A stretch of DNA of 64,000 bases from Acidobacteriota bacterium (GTDB taxonomy: Bacteria > Acidobacteriota > Blastocatellia > RBC074), in assembly GCA_016196035.1 (NCBI GenBank), contig JACPYM010000123.1, positions 62,001 through 126,000 of the forward strand. Reading direction: 5' to 3'. Below are positions 42,992 to 52,223 of the stretch, in pieces; position 1 is the first letter of the stretch, and each line of letters starts with the position of its first letter. The position numbers and the translations under genes were made by a program. The notes beneath the pieces were generated by a model that did no database searches, was not told the origin of the DNA, and saw only the letters and a program-made list of their open reading frames with translations.

Positions 42992-45123
42992 TGAAGCTGT
43001 TCCGGTTGCCCGCTGCGCAACGCGGCCTCGATTTTCAACGTTGCCAGCGTTGTTAGATACAAACTGCGCCATGCAATTGGCATCGCGGTGCCGACGCGCA
43101 CGGCAGCCACAAAAGCCGCCAATTCCTGGTCAAATCCCTTGTCCTGCGCCAGCCGCTTCGTGACCTTGCGCTGGCCGTCGCGCCAGCATTCCAGCACGCG
43201 GAAATCATCCAGTACCGCTGCCCGCCCGCCGCCATAGACTTCGATACGCTCTTTCGGGAAGCTGCGGTCGCCGGTCGCAAAGTAGTTGATGTTACCGACC
43301 GAGCCATCACTGAGTTTGAGAATAATGCTCAAGGTGTCTGCGCTTGCCGCATAAGCAAATACTTCGACCGGTTCGGCATCGGTCAGAAATTGCAGGGTAT
43401 CCACGAAATGGCAAACCTCGCCGACGATGCGCCCGCCGCCCTCTTCGTTTTGAATCCAACTCTCTTTCGGCACCGCGCCCGCGTTGATGCGGTACGTGAT
43501 CGCCAGCGGCCCGGCATGCTCAAAGTGTTGTTTCAGCGCGACCGACAAGGCTGAAAAGCGCCGATTGAAGCCGACCAGCAATTGTCCGCCCGTTTGCATC
43601 ACCGCCTCGGCGACTTCCTGCAACCCTTCCTCGTTGATGGCGAGCGGTTTCTCGACATAAACCACTTTGCCCGCCCGCAAAGCCTCCGCTGCCATCCGCG
43701 CGTGCGTGTCGTGCCGCGTGGCGATCAGCACCGTGTTGATCTCGGCGCGCTCCAGCAACTCGCGGTAATCGGTCGTGCAAAATCCGAAGCCATACTGTTC
43801 GCCAATTGCTTTGGCATTCCGCCCCGTCGCCGTCACCAAACCAACCAAGCTCACCCCCTCAGCCTTTGCCAGGCGCGGCAACAACACGCTCTTGGCGAAA
43901 TTGCCCGCCCCAATTACGCCTAAGCCCACGCCCAGATTGACGGCGGCAGCGTTGCGCGTCGTTTGTTTCAATGTCATCAGCCGCGTACTGGGCGCGACAC
44001 TTTCGGGATACGTCAGCAGGATGCCCATGTACGGCCGCGGGGTCTTGCCGGTGATGATGTCGTAAGCCTGCCCGGCCTGCGCAATCGGGAAGCGATGCGT
44101 GATGAGCGGTTCCAGCCGCACAACTTTGACCGCCACCAGCCGCAAAAACTCCTGCATATTGCGGCGTTCCGTCCAACGCACATAGCCGATGGGATAATCC
44201 ACGCCCTGTTCTTCGTATTGCGCGTCGTAACGCCCCGGCCCATATGACCGCGAGAGCCGCAGTTGCAATTCCTTTTCGTAATAAACCTTGCGCGGCACGT
44301 TCATCCCGACCGCGCCCACCATCGAAACAATCGCCCGGTCGCGCGCGATCACGCCCGCCAATTCAAGCGGATCGTTCGTCGCTGCCGCCGCCGTGATGAT
44401 GACTGCATCCACACCATAACCGCCGCTGAATTGCGCTACCGCCAATTCGACATCATCACCGCGCAACACCGCCGCATCCGCCCCCAATTGCTGCGCCAAC
44501 GCCAGCTTGCCTGCATCCAGATCAATGCCCAACACACGGCAACCCGCCGCCTTCAAAATCTGAATCGTCAACTGCCCGAGCAAGCCCAAGCCGATCACCG
44601 CCACCGCATCACCCAGCTTCACGTCCGCCGTGCGCACGCCCTGCAACGCAATCGCACCCAAGGTCACGCAAGCCGCTTCGTCAAAGCTCACTCCTTCCGG
44701 CAGTTTGACCGTCAAATTCTTCGGCACAAACACAGTCTCGGCGTGCGAGGCATAGTTCATCCCCGCACACGCCACCCGATCACCAACCTGAAACTCTTCG
44801 GCCCCCTGCCCCACTTCGCACACCACGCCCGCGCAACTGTAACCAAGCGCTAACGGCGCATCGAGCCGCGCCTTGACCGCGTTCAACGTAGCCAGCAATC
44901 CATCGCGCCGCAGCTTGCCCAACACTTGCTTGACCAGATCGGGCCGCTCTTTGGCTTTGCCGACCAGCGAACGTTGCGCCAGATCCACCGCCATCTTTTC
45001 GGTGCCCGCGCTGATCAAGGAAGCCACGTTGCGCACCAGCACGCCGCCGCGTTTGACCATCGTCTCAGGCACCTCGTCTATCTTGAGCACGCCGGAGCGG
45101 AAATTTTGAATTACCTGTTTCAT
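42988..45123 (-). CDS. Two-domain oxidoreductase: zinc-type ADH fused to Gfo/Idh/MocA
   Basis: A 711-aa fusion. Residues 1-355 are a medium-chain alcohol dehydrogenase (LGYSCAGVVCEVGQG, FQVGDRVACAG, VAVIGLGLLGQLTIQILKAAG). Residues 375-711 are a Gfo/Idh/MocA oxidoreductase (GVIGAGNFAKSVLLPRL, then VVYVEKPLAINEEGL with the conserved EKP). This fusion recurs in surface-polysaccharide loci and probably makes or oxidises a nucleotide-linked sugar, but its reaction is not established. The start at 45123 lies inside the end of the asnB gene (11-bp frame overlap), and the stop overlaps the lyase start, so it is translationally coupled on both sides. Confidence 0.9.
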   Translation of the reverse strand: MKQVIQNFRSGVLKIDEVPETMVKRGGVLVRNVASLISAGTEKMAVDLAQRSLVGKAKERPDLVKQVLGKLRRDGLLATLNAVKARLDAPLALGYSCAGVVCEVGQGAEEFQVGDRVACAGMNYASHAETVFVPKNLTVKLPEGVSFDEAACVTLGAIALQGVRTADVKLGDAVAVIGLGLLGQLTIQILKAAGCRVLGIDLDAGKLALAQQLGADAAVLRGDDVELAVAQFSGGYGVDAVIITAAAATNDPLELAGVIARDRAIVSMVGAVGMNVPRKVYYEKELQLRLSRSYGPGRYDAQYEEQGVDYPIGYVRWTERRNMQEFLRLVAVKVVRLEPLITHRFPIAQAGQAYDIITGKTPRPYMGILLTYPESVAPSTRLMTLKQTTRNAAAVNLGVGLGVIGAGNFAKSVLLPRLAKAEGVSLVGLVTATGRNAKAIGEQYGFGFCTTDYRELLERAEINTVLIATRHDTHARMAAEALRAGKVVYVEKPLAINEEGLQEVAEAVMQTGGQLLVGFNRRFSALSVALKQHFEHAGPLAITYRINAGAVPKESWIQNEEGGGRIVGEVCHFVDTLQFLTDAEPVEVFAYAASADTLSIILKLSDGSVGNINYFATGDRSFPKERIEVYGGGRAAVLDDFRVLECWRDGQRKVTKRLAQDKGFDQELAAFVAAVRVGTAMPIAWRSLYLTTLATLKIEAALRSGQPEQLH

Positions 45124-45130
45124 TCGTTTG

Positions 45131-47083
45131 CTAGCCAGCAACTCGCGCCACGCGTACCCTGTCGCCTGTCGGATTTAACTTGCGTGACAGCGTTCCAGTC
45201 ACATACCGCCGATACCAGGCATCAAACATCAAGATCGCAAATAGCTCATATCCATTATCACGCCGCCCCCGTTGATGCTCTGCGCGAAGTAACTGAATGC
45301 AATCGTAATTAAAGACGCCTTCGCGCTCGACATAGCTACGCGGTAGCAATTCGTCGAAATAACGATCCAGCTTGGTGCGCATCCAGTTTCCCAGCGGCAC
45401 GTTAAAACCTTTTTTCGGCGCGCGTTGATGTTCCGCCGGAATTAAGTCTGCGAATGCTTCCCGCAAGATCACCTTGCTGCCGCGCCGGTTCAGCTTGGTT
45501 GCAAAGGGCAAGCGGAATGCAAATTCAACAACGCGCGGATCAAGATAGGGCACGCGTAATTCCAGCGCCCAGGCCATGCTCATCTTGTCCGAATACTCCA
45601 ACAGGTTGTCGGGCAAAAAGGTTTGGACATCCAACAGCGAAAAGCGGTTCCCGTCTTCCAGTTCACGCGGCATCTCGCGCAGATGCTCTGTCAGGATGCG
45701 TGCCGCCGGTCGCATCCCGCCTGGGTGCGATTTCAGCAACTGATCTTTGCGCTCTTCACTTAAGTAATAAACCCATTGCAAATATTGGGTCGCCTCATCG
45801 TCATCCAATCCACCCAGCAAGGCGCGGATACGATGCAAGCGCCGGTCGGCAAAGTGGTCAGGCAAATGCGTCAGCGCTGCCAATGCGGTTTGCGCTACAC
45901 CGCGCGGCAAAAACCGCAGCCAACGCGCAGCCTGGACGGCGCGGTAACGCGGATACCCAGCAAATAACTCATCGCCACCCGCGCCAGACAGGGCCACCGT
46001 GACGTGTTCGCGCGTGTATCTGGATAACAAATAAGTTAGATAAAACGTAGTGTTACCAAACGGCTGGTCGAAATACTCGACTAACTCAAGCATTTCTTCC
46101 GGGTGCGACAGGTCAACCGATAACTCGTGATGTTCCGTTCCAAACTTATCGGCGATGCGGCGCGCTTCAACGCGCTCATCGTAATAATCCAACTCCGCAC
46201 CTTCAAATAACACGGTAAAGGTCTTAACGGGCCGTTGTGCCTGGCTCGCCATCAGTCCGACAATGATGTTTGAATCCACGCCGCCCGACAAAAACGCGCC
46301 CAATGGCACATCACTCACCATCTGTTGCGTCACTGCCTCAGACAGCAGCCCGCGTAACTCCGCGCGTAACTCACTTATATCCGGTTGATGGGCAGGCGTG
46401 CTGCTGACGGCTGGTTGCCAATAGCGTTCGATGCGCACGACCCGGCAGCCGCGCAGGTCATATTCCAGCCAGTGCGCGGGCGGCAGTTGAAAGATGCCGC
46501 GCCAGATCGTGTTCGGCGCGGGCACAAACAAGAAAGAAAAGTAATCGCGGGCAGACTGCCAATCCACTTCCGGTGTGAAGCTGTTGGCCGCCAGTAAAGC
46601 TTTGATCTCAGAACCGAACAGCAGTTTGCCATCAGTCTCGGTGTAATAAAGTGGCTTGACGCCCAACTGATCGCGCACCAGAAACAAGCGCGACCGTTCA
46701 GCATCATATAAGGCCAGCGCGAACATGCCATTGAGCGCCTTAAACGCCGCCGGGCCGCGCTCTTCGTACAAGTGCAAAATAACTTCGCTATCAGTTTCAG
46801 AAACAAACTGATGACGGGCAGGATCAAGCGCAGCTTTTAACTCGCGGAAGTTATAAACCTCGCCGTTAAAACTTAGCCAAACCGTGCCATCCTCATTACT
46901 CATCGGCTGACGACCTTTAGGTGATAGATCCATCACGCTCAAGCGCCGATGGCCCAGCGCTAATTTATGCAGTGGGAACAGAGCCACACCGCTATCATCC
47001 GGGCCGCGATGCGCCAAGCTAAGCGTCATCCGCTCGACCACCTCGTGCTCACTGGTTCCGACGATACCGCAAATTCCACACAT
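45131..47083 (-). CDS. asnB: Asparagine synthetase-type glutamine amidotransferase (first copy)
   Basis: A 650-aa AsnB-family protein. Translation from the ATG at 47083 puts Cys2 (MCGICGIVG) as the class II glutaminase nucleophile after Met removal. The N-terminal glutaminase covers about 1-210; the synthetase domain has the PP-loop FLSGGVDSN near 253-261 and ALSGAGGDELFAGYPRY near 360-376. In polysaccharide clusters such proteins are thought to amidate uronic-acid carboxyls rather than make asparagine. A second copy lies at 62,048-63,955. Confidence 0.92.
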   Translation of the reverse strand: MCGICGIVGTSEHEVVERMTLSLAHRGPDDSGVALFPLHKLALGHRRLSVMDLSPKGRQPMSNEDGTVWLSFNGEVYNFRELKAALDPARHQFVSETDSEVILHLYEERGPAAFKALNGMFALALYDAERSRLFLVRDQLGVKPLYYTETDGKLLFGSEIKALLAANSFTPEVDWQSARDYFSFLFVPAPNTIWRGIFQLPPAHWLEYDLRGCRVVRIERYWQPAVSSTPAHQPDISELRAELRGLLSEAVTQQMVSDVPLGAFLSGGVDSNIIVGLMASQAQRPVKTFTVLFEGAELDYYDERVEARRIADKFGTEHHELSVDLSHPEEMLELVEYFDQPFGNTTFYLTYLLSRYTREHVTVALSGAGGDELFAGYPRYRAVQAARWLRFLPRGVAQTALAALTHLPDHFADRRLHRIRALLGGLDDDEATQYLQWVYYLSEERKDQLLKSHPGGMRPAARILTEHLREMPRELEDGNRFSLLDVQTFLPDNLLEYSDKMSMAWALELRVPYLDPRVVEFAFRLPFATKLNRRGSKVILREAFADLIPAEHQRAPKKGFNVPLGNWMRTKLDRYFDELLPRSYVEREGVFNYDCIQLLRAEHQRGRRDNGYELFAILMFDAWYRRYVTGTLSRKLNPTGDRVRVARVAG

Positions 47084-47091
47084 AAACTGCT

Positions 47092-48024
47092 TCAACGCTC
47101 CAACGACGTCTCAACCTTGTTACGCGATGCTTGTAATTTATCTTGGGCCGGCAATAACGTTTGCTCATAAAGTTTCGCCCCAATCACGGCCTCATGCATC
47201 GTCATTAACGTGCAAAAGATCAGGCCTGGCTTGCCATCGAGAAAGCCCAGACGAAAAACATACATCCACAAAAATCTGAGTATGGGGCGGCAGGGCAGCC
47301 GCGCCCACCATTGTTTGATCAACCGTTTGCGCTCTAAAGGAGAGCCAAGCAGAGCAGCTCCGATGCTACTTTCGCCACGCTGCCCGCGCGCAAAGTTGGC
47401 GTATACCCGCGCTTCCCAATTCGAATACCGGTTATGCCGTTCAATGAAATGAAAGATGCTTTTGAAATCTTCGTGCAATAAGTCATGTTTCAAATAAGCA
47501 GCGCGACCAGCTAAAACCACATGCTCGTGTACCTCTACATCGCCTGCCTGTTCAACATCCTCGGCAGCAAGTTTTTCGTAGCGGCCCAACCTGTGTTTGA
47601 ATAGCCGCATGTTCCAGCTTGGATACCAGCCACAATGCTTAATCCAACGTTCTAAAAAAATCAGCTTGCGATTGATGTAATAGCCATCGGCGATGTTTGG
47701 GCCATTAAGTAACGCGCGTATCTCAGTTTCCAACGCCGGTGTTACACGCTCATCCGCATCGAGTAATAACACCCATTCATTCCGCAAAGCTAAATTCGCT
47801 AAAGCCCAGTTCTTCTTCTTGGGAAAGCCGCCTGCATATTCAAATTGCGCCACCTGCGCACCAAGTTGTTTGGCTAATTCCACCGTCCCGTCAGTGCTAT
47901 GCGAATCCACTACCCAGATTTCGTCGGCCCAGGCCACGCTGATTAGGCAAGCAGCAAGGTTCTGCGCTTCATTTTTGACCGGTACGATAACTGAAAGGGG
48001 CAGTTTGTTCGTCTGCTCGTTCAC
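47092..48024 (-). CDS. GT2 glycosyltransferase (WaaE/KdtX-like)
   Basis: A 310-aa GT-A enzyme. A GTG start at 48024 overlaps the stop of the upstream GT4 gene as GTGA and gives the family-like start NEQTNKLPLSVIVPVKNEAQ. Motifs: IWVVDSHSTDGTVELA near 41-56 and LLLDADERVT near 85-94 (the DAD metal site). The C-terminal part (RLFKHRLGRYEKLAAEDV, HEDFKSIFHFIERHNRYS) matches lipopolysaccharide core-type GT2 proteins such as WaaE. The AsnB gene follows 9 bp after its stop. Confidence 0.88.
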   Translation of the reverse strand: MNEQTNKLPLSVIVPVKNEAQNLAACLISVAWADEIWVVDSHSTDGTVELAKQLGAQVAQFEYAGGFPKKKNWALANLALRNEWVLLLDADERVTPALETEIRALLNGPNIADGYYINRKLIFLERWIKHCGWYPSWNMRLFKHRLGRYEKLAAEDVEQAGDVEVHEHVVLAGRAAYLKHDLLHEDFKSIFHFIERHNRYSNWEARVYANFARGQRGESSIGAALLGSPLERKRLIKQWWARLPCRPILRFLWMYVFRLGFLDGKPGLIFCTLMTMHEAVIGAKLYEQTLLPAQDKLQASRNKVETSLER

Positions 48025-49208
48025 GTCACACAATCCCGAATCAATGCTGTCAATTGCTGGCAATGCTTGTCCCAGGAAAATTCCTGAGCGCGCCGCCTCC
48101 CTCTTTCAACTAGCACGGCACACAATCGAATATCTGTCAGCAGGCGGGTGCATTGTTCAGCCAACGCCCGCGCATCAAAAACGTCGAAGTAAAGCGCGGC
48201 AGTGCCACATATTTCCTGATGAACTGGTAAATCAGCCGTAGCCACGGGCAACCCCGAGGCCATTGCCTCGACCAATGGATGACCAAAACTTTCGGCATAG
48301 GACGGACAAACATAGGCATCACACAATTGGTAAAGCTGATGCAGTTGTTCGTAAGGCACACCGCCCAACATCGCAATGTCAGCGCGCACGCCTAACTGAT
48401 CAATCAAACTCGAAGCCGCAGACGCATCATATCCGCCATAAATTGCGCCCTGCTTCAATTCAGTTGTTAGCACAAGTTGCAATTGCAACCCGGCACGCTC
48501 ACGCAGCGTGCGCTTCAATTCCGGCAAGGCGCGCAACAGGGTTTCGAAATTGCGAAAATAGTTATAGTGACTGACGTACAACAATCGGCGGCAATTCGGT
48601 TGAAAGTTGAGTTTGTCAGTTATTTGAGCAGCGAGCGGTTGCGAATCGGCAGTAAATTGTTGCTGATCGAAGCCGAAAGGAAGTACGGCAAACTGAGGCG
48701 GCTGGGAGCCTAACAAGGCTTGAAGCTGATTGAGGAGGGCAGCAGACGGCGCGACATTAATGTCCGCCGTTTTGATAGAAAGTCGCGCCAACCAGCTTTT
48801 AACCTGGTGGTTGAGCCAAGCGCTATATTCGCCGCGCGCCTGCAAATCGCGCGCAAACTCAGGCGAAAAATACAGCGCATTACGGTTAAAAAGAATCTGT
48901 GGTATCGCCGAAGTCAATAACGCGAAGTTGCCGAGCGAAACCAGCACATCGATTTGCCAGGTCTCGATAAAATCTCGCAGGCGGGTCTGTTCCCACCAAA
49001 TCCGCGCCCATGTTCCGCTGGAAACAGAGACCTTTTCGATCTTCAGGCATGGGCCCGCTAAACGCCGATAATTTTCCGACTGTTCGGGCGGCGTCAAAAC
49101 ATAGTATTGATGTTCATGGCTGTGGCTTAAACGTGGCAATACATTTCGTAAGTAAGTCAATCCGCCGCCTGCCGTCGAAGCCAAGGCGTTCAACAAGACA
49201 TTTGCCAC
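48021..49208 (-). CDS. GT4 glycosyltransferase
   Basis: A 395-aa GT-B enzyme starting at GTG (49206-49208). N-terminal Gly-rich loop LNALASTAGGGLTYLRNVLP; C-terminal donor-binding region SYAESFGHPLVEAMASG near 300-316 with the E-x7-E pair typical of GT4. The middle carries LLYVSHYNYFRNFETLLRAL. No membrane segment. The start lies 30 bp after the stop of the GT39-like gene. Donor and acceptor unknown. Confidence 0.9.
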   Translation of the reverse strand: MANVLLNALASTAGGGLTYLRNVLPRLSHSHEHQYYVLTPPEQSENYRRLAGPCLKIEKVSVSSGTWARIWWEQTRLRDFIETWQIDVLVSLGNFALLTSAIPQILFNRNALYFSPEFARDLQARGEYSAWLNHQVKSWLARLSIKTADINVAPSAALLNQLQALLGSQPPQFAVLPFGFDQQQFTADSQPLAAQITDKLNFQPNCRRLLYVSHYNYFRNFETLLRALPELKRTLRERAGLQLQLVLTTELKQGAIYGGYDASAASSLIDQLGVRADIAMLGGVPYEQLHQLYQLCDAYVCPSYAESFGHPLVEAMASGLPVATADLPVHQEICGTAALYFDVFDARALAEQCTRLLTDIRLCAVLVERGRRRAQEFSWDKHCQQLTALIRDCVT

Positions 49209-49237
49209 CGTTCAAATCCCAAACATCAAATTGCCTG

Positions 49238-50830
49238 TTACGGTGTGGTGTTACTCACGTTGATACGAAAGATGGCGATGGTATTCTCCGCCGAGGCAAG
49301 GCGCTTCACCACAGAGCAACGTTTGAGCGAAAACGCGCGCGCCGCGCGCACTTCATCCGCGCGACTGCGCCACGGTTCGACGGCCAGCATCTCTTCCAGC
49401 GGGAATTCAGGGTCTAAAGCGCGCTGCAAATTCCCGTGCGCTACGATGTATTGCCAGCCCAGCTTTTGCTGCTCAACCTCCCAGCCGGTCGGCCCGGTTT
49501 CGGGATAGAGTTTCGCTTCCAATGCACGAAATGAAAGATAAGGCTCGTGCGTAAAATTGCGATCCCAATAGGCAAACCACAAATCGGCGCTAGCCAACAC
49601 TGGCGCACCAGCCGGGATGGCCGCGCGTAACTCGGACAACCGCATTGACAACGGTATTTCCTGCCGGGCTTTCCAATGCCACAAACCAAGATTGAATAGA
49701 TAGGCCACGATCAACAATCCGACAGCACAATCAGCCAGCCAACGCGGTTTAAGCAATTCAATCGCTCTAGCCAGCCAGAGCGCGAACAACGGCCAGGCAA
49801 AGATCAAATACCAGCCAAACACATTGCTCATCAAAGCCGCGGCAATCAAAAACAATACCAACCAAACTCCGACTAACATACGTCCCGTCCGCCTATCACG
49901 CCGCCATAACAACACCCCGCTTAGTAAGACGGCCACCCCTTCGGGCAAATGGCGATGTCCGCGCGCATACCAGAACCAGTTCAAATACCGTTGCAACTCC
50001 GCGCCAATAGCGCCCCACAATCCATGATCGAGAAGCTTCACGCCGTGTGTGGCTAAACCATGCAGTGTATTTTGCCTGCGAAAATCGGCAGGTTGTGGCA
50101 AGTAATGACTGGCTAACCAATAGGCAATCCCGATCAGCCCACCCAACCCATAAAGCAAAGTAACACGCCAAAATAAACTCCAAGTTGGCCTGCGTAACAA
50201 CACCCAGCCAACCCACGGCAGCGGTGCCAGCAGAAACCCGTTGGGATGCACGTCTCCGCTCATCCCCATCACCAACCCGGCTAATAACAATCGTAAGTAT
50301 GGCCGCTCAACAGGCGCCGAGACCGTCAACCACATCGCCGTTAGCAAGAAAAGCGTCACTAACAGATCCGGGCGCGCTGAATGCGCCGCGCTGAAAAAAA
50401 CTCCTGACAAACTGAGCAACAAGGCAGCGAGCAATCCGGTTTGCTCGCTCCATAGCTCTCGCCCTAGCAGAAAGACCATAACTAACACAGCCATACCAAC
50501 CAACACCGAGGGTAACAACGCAGTAACTACTCCGACCCCGGCCAATTTCATAAATACGCCTTGCACCCAGGCTCCAATATGACCAAGCAGGTAAATGTCA
50601 CGACCCATACCGACAACGTCTTTGTACCCTGCCACACCTGGCTTGCCCGTTTGCCAGATTTGATAGCCAGCGGCGGCATAAGCCCCGTCATCATCAGTGG
50701 CATAAGCCGGGACACGCCCGATAGCAAATAACTGGTACCCCATTACCAACACAATGATTGCCAGTAATTTCCGCTTGACTGACAGGTTCGTCCGGCCTAT
50801 CTCGCGCTCACCGTCGGCCAACTTATTCAT
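49238..50830 (-). CDS. GT39/ArnT-like membrane glycosyltransferase
   Basis: A 530-aa polytopic membrane protein. The ATG at 50830 overlaps the end of the ligase gene by 8 bp. The first helix is followed by an acidic periplasmic loop (YATDDDGAYAAAGYQIWQTG near 45-64), the likely catalytic site, and the second loop has AAHSARPDLLVTLF. About 10-12 helices follow, then a C-terminal soluble domain (about 400-530). These enzymes transfer sugars from polyprenyl-phosphate donors on the outer side of the membrane, to lipid A, protein or polymer. Which acceptor is used here is unknown. Confidence 0.85.
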   Translation of the reverse strand: MNKLADGEREIGRTNLSVKRKLLAIIVLVMGYQLFAIGRVPAYATDDDGAYAAAGYQIWQTGKPGVAGYKDVVGMGRDIYLLGHIGAWVQGVFMKLAGVGVVTALLPSVLVGMAVLVMVFLLGRELWSEQTGLLAALLLSLSGVFFSAAHSARPDLLVTLFLLTAMWLTVSAPVERPYLRLLLAGLVMGMSGDVHPNGFLLAPLPWVGWVLLRRPTWSLFWRVTLLYGLGGLIGIAYWLASHYLPQPADFRRQNTLHGLATHGVKLLDHGLWGAIGAELQRYLNWFWYARGHRHLPEGVAVLLSGVLLWRRDRRTGRMLVGVWLVLFLIAAALMSNVFGWYLIFAWPLFALWLARAIELLKPRWLADCAVGLLIVAYLFNLGLWHWKARQEIPLSMRLSELRAAIPAGAPVLASADLWFAYWDRNFTHEPYLSFRALEAKLYPETGPTGWEVEQQKLGWQYIVAHGNLQRALDPEFPLEEMLAVEPWRSRADEVRAARAFSLKRCSVVKRLASAENTIAIFRINVSNTTP

Positions 50831-52223
50831 GGCCAAGTTGTGGCCGCAATCCGCCACTCGCATAATCGCCTTTCAGGCCCATAACAAGCTCCGGTTCAAT
50901 GACATTTCGTTCGCGCCCGACCCACTGCGCCACGATACCAGCCAAAGGCCCCCAAAAGATCAGCGAAATCAGGTTGCCAACTGAAAACATCCAACTCTCA
51001 AAAAAAGCATTCACTGCGCCTGCCGCAAAGATCGAAATAAAGACAGCATTGATATTTCGTTGTAATTCGTAGTCGCGGCGATGCAATAAGGTAAGGCCGT
51101 GCGCAGCGACCCGGTATAAAATCAGTAACAAGAGCAGAATGCCCGGCAAACCCAGGTCACCAAATAATTCTAAATAACTGTTATGGACATGCCGGCCTGC
51201 TTCTTTGTCAGTCGTAAAAGCAAACGTCAACAAATGCGAAGAAGCAAAGCCATAACCAGTCATCTTCTCTTTCCAGTAAAGCGGTAACACACCAGTCCAC
51301 ATGCCGTAGCGACGTTCCTCAACAAGTTGTTCACCGACATTTTTCACCTCGGCGCGTTGAACCGTATCTTTGCGAATGAACGAAGTGACCGTACTTTGCA
51401 ATTTCGGGAAAACTGCAAAAATCACTATAGCGCAAAACACAAGTGCGAAGATTTTCAAGCGGCTCTCAAGATTCACCGTAAAAAAGTAGCTAGCAACAGC
51501 GATTAGCGTCGACAATAAACCACCACGCGAATTAGACAGCCAGACGCCAGAGAAAATCACCGCCAACAACCCCGCGTCTAACCACCACTGCCAGCGCTTG
51601 GTCGCTTCCATCTTCCAGTGAAACAATACATACGGCGTGATTAAAGCGGAAAAAATCCCGAATAAGTTCTGATTGCTAAAAGGCCCTGCATACTGACTCA
51701 TCAATACTCCCGCGCCGTATTGGCTGAGCCCTGTCAGGTACAGAATCATGGCCGTGGGTAGCAAACAGAGCGCGGTGTAATAATGCAGGCGAATAAAAGA
51801 CAGGCAATTCGCCCGCCAATACAGATAGAAAACAAATCCGATCATTATGGCAACAGCCATTAACACAAAACTTAAAGCCCGCATTAAAGCATAGCTTTTG
51901 TCTTCCGCATAAGTTGTCGAAACGAGGATATCGAGTAGAAACACCCCAACGATTGCGCCTGACATGACATCCGTGCGCATTGCTTGTGGCCTACGAGCAC
52001 GTAACGACACCACTACTAAAATGCCCAGGGTGAGCCAGCGCAAGAGGCTCATAGGGCTGCTAATATCTGTCGAAAAGAATGATGTCTCAGCAAGCGAGCC
52101 TTTGTTCACCACAAAAAATAACAAAACCAGAAAGAAGGCTCCATAAGCGCGGATGAATCGGTCCTTTAACCGAAAAACGAGCAACCAGCATATTGTGCCC
52201 AACAGAACACCAGCAACGATCAT
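50823..52223 (-). CDS. O-antigen ligase / polymerase-type protein (Wzy_C domain)
   Basis: A 466-aa protein with about 11-12 membrane helices. The large periplasmic loop lies at about 280-360 and contains ERRYGMWTGVLPLYWKEKMTGYGFASS-type sequence (e.g. TGYGFASS) and the hallmark HVHNSYLELFGDLGLPG. This is the Wzy_C signature of O-antigen ligases and polymerases. Ligase (WaaL) and polymerase (Wzy) functions cannot be told apart from sequence. Its start overlaps the stop of the upstream GT4 gene as ATGA. Confidence 0.88.
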   Translation of the reverse strand: MIVAGVLLGTICWLLVFRLKDRFIRAYGAFFLVLLFFVVNKGSLAETSFFSTDISSPMSLLRWLTLGILVVVSLRARRPQAMRTDVMSGAIVGVFLLDILVSTTYAEDKSYALMRALSFVLMAVAIMIGFVFYLYWRANCLSFIRLHYYTALCLLPTAMILYLTGLSQYGAGVLMSQYAGPFSNQNLFGIFSALITPYVLFHWKMEATKRWQWWLDAGLLAVIFSGVWLSNSRGGLLSTLIAVASYFFTVNLESRLKIFALVFCAIVIFAVFPKLQSTVTSFIRKDTVQRAEVKNVGEQLVEERRYGMWTGVLPLYWKEKMTGYGFASSHLLTFAFTTDKEAGRHVHNSYLELFGDLGLPGILLLLLILYRVAAHGLTLLHRRDYELQRNINAVFISIFAAGAVNAFFESWMFSVGNLISLIFWGPLAGIVAQWVGRERNVIEPELVMGLKGDYASGGLRPQLGHE

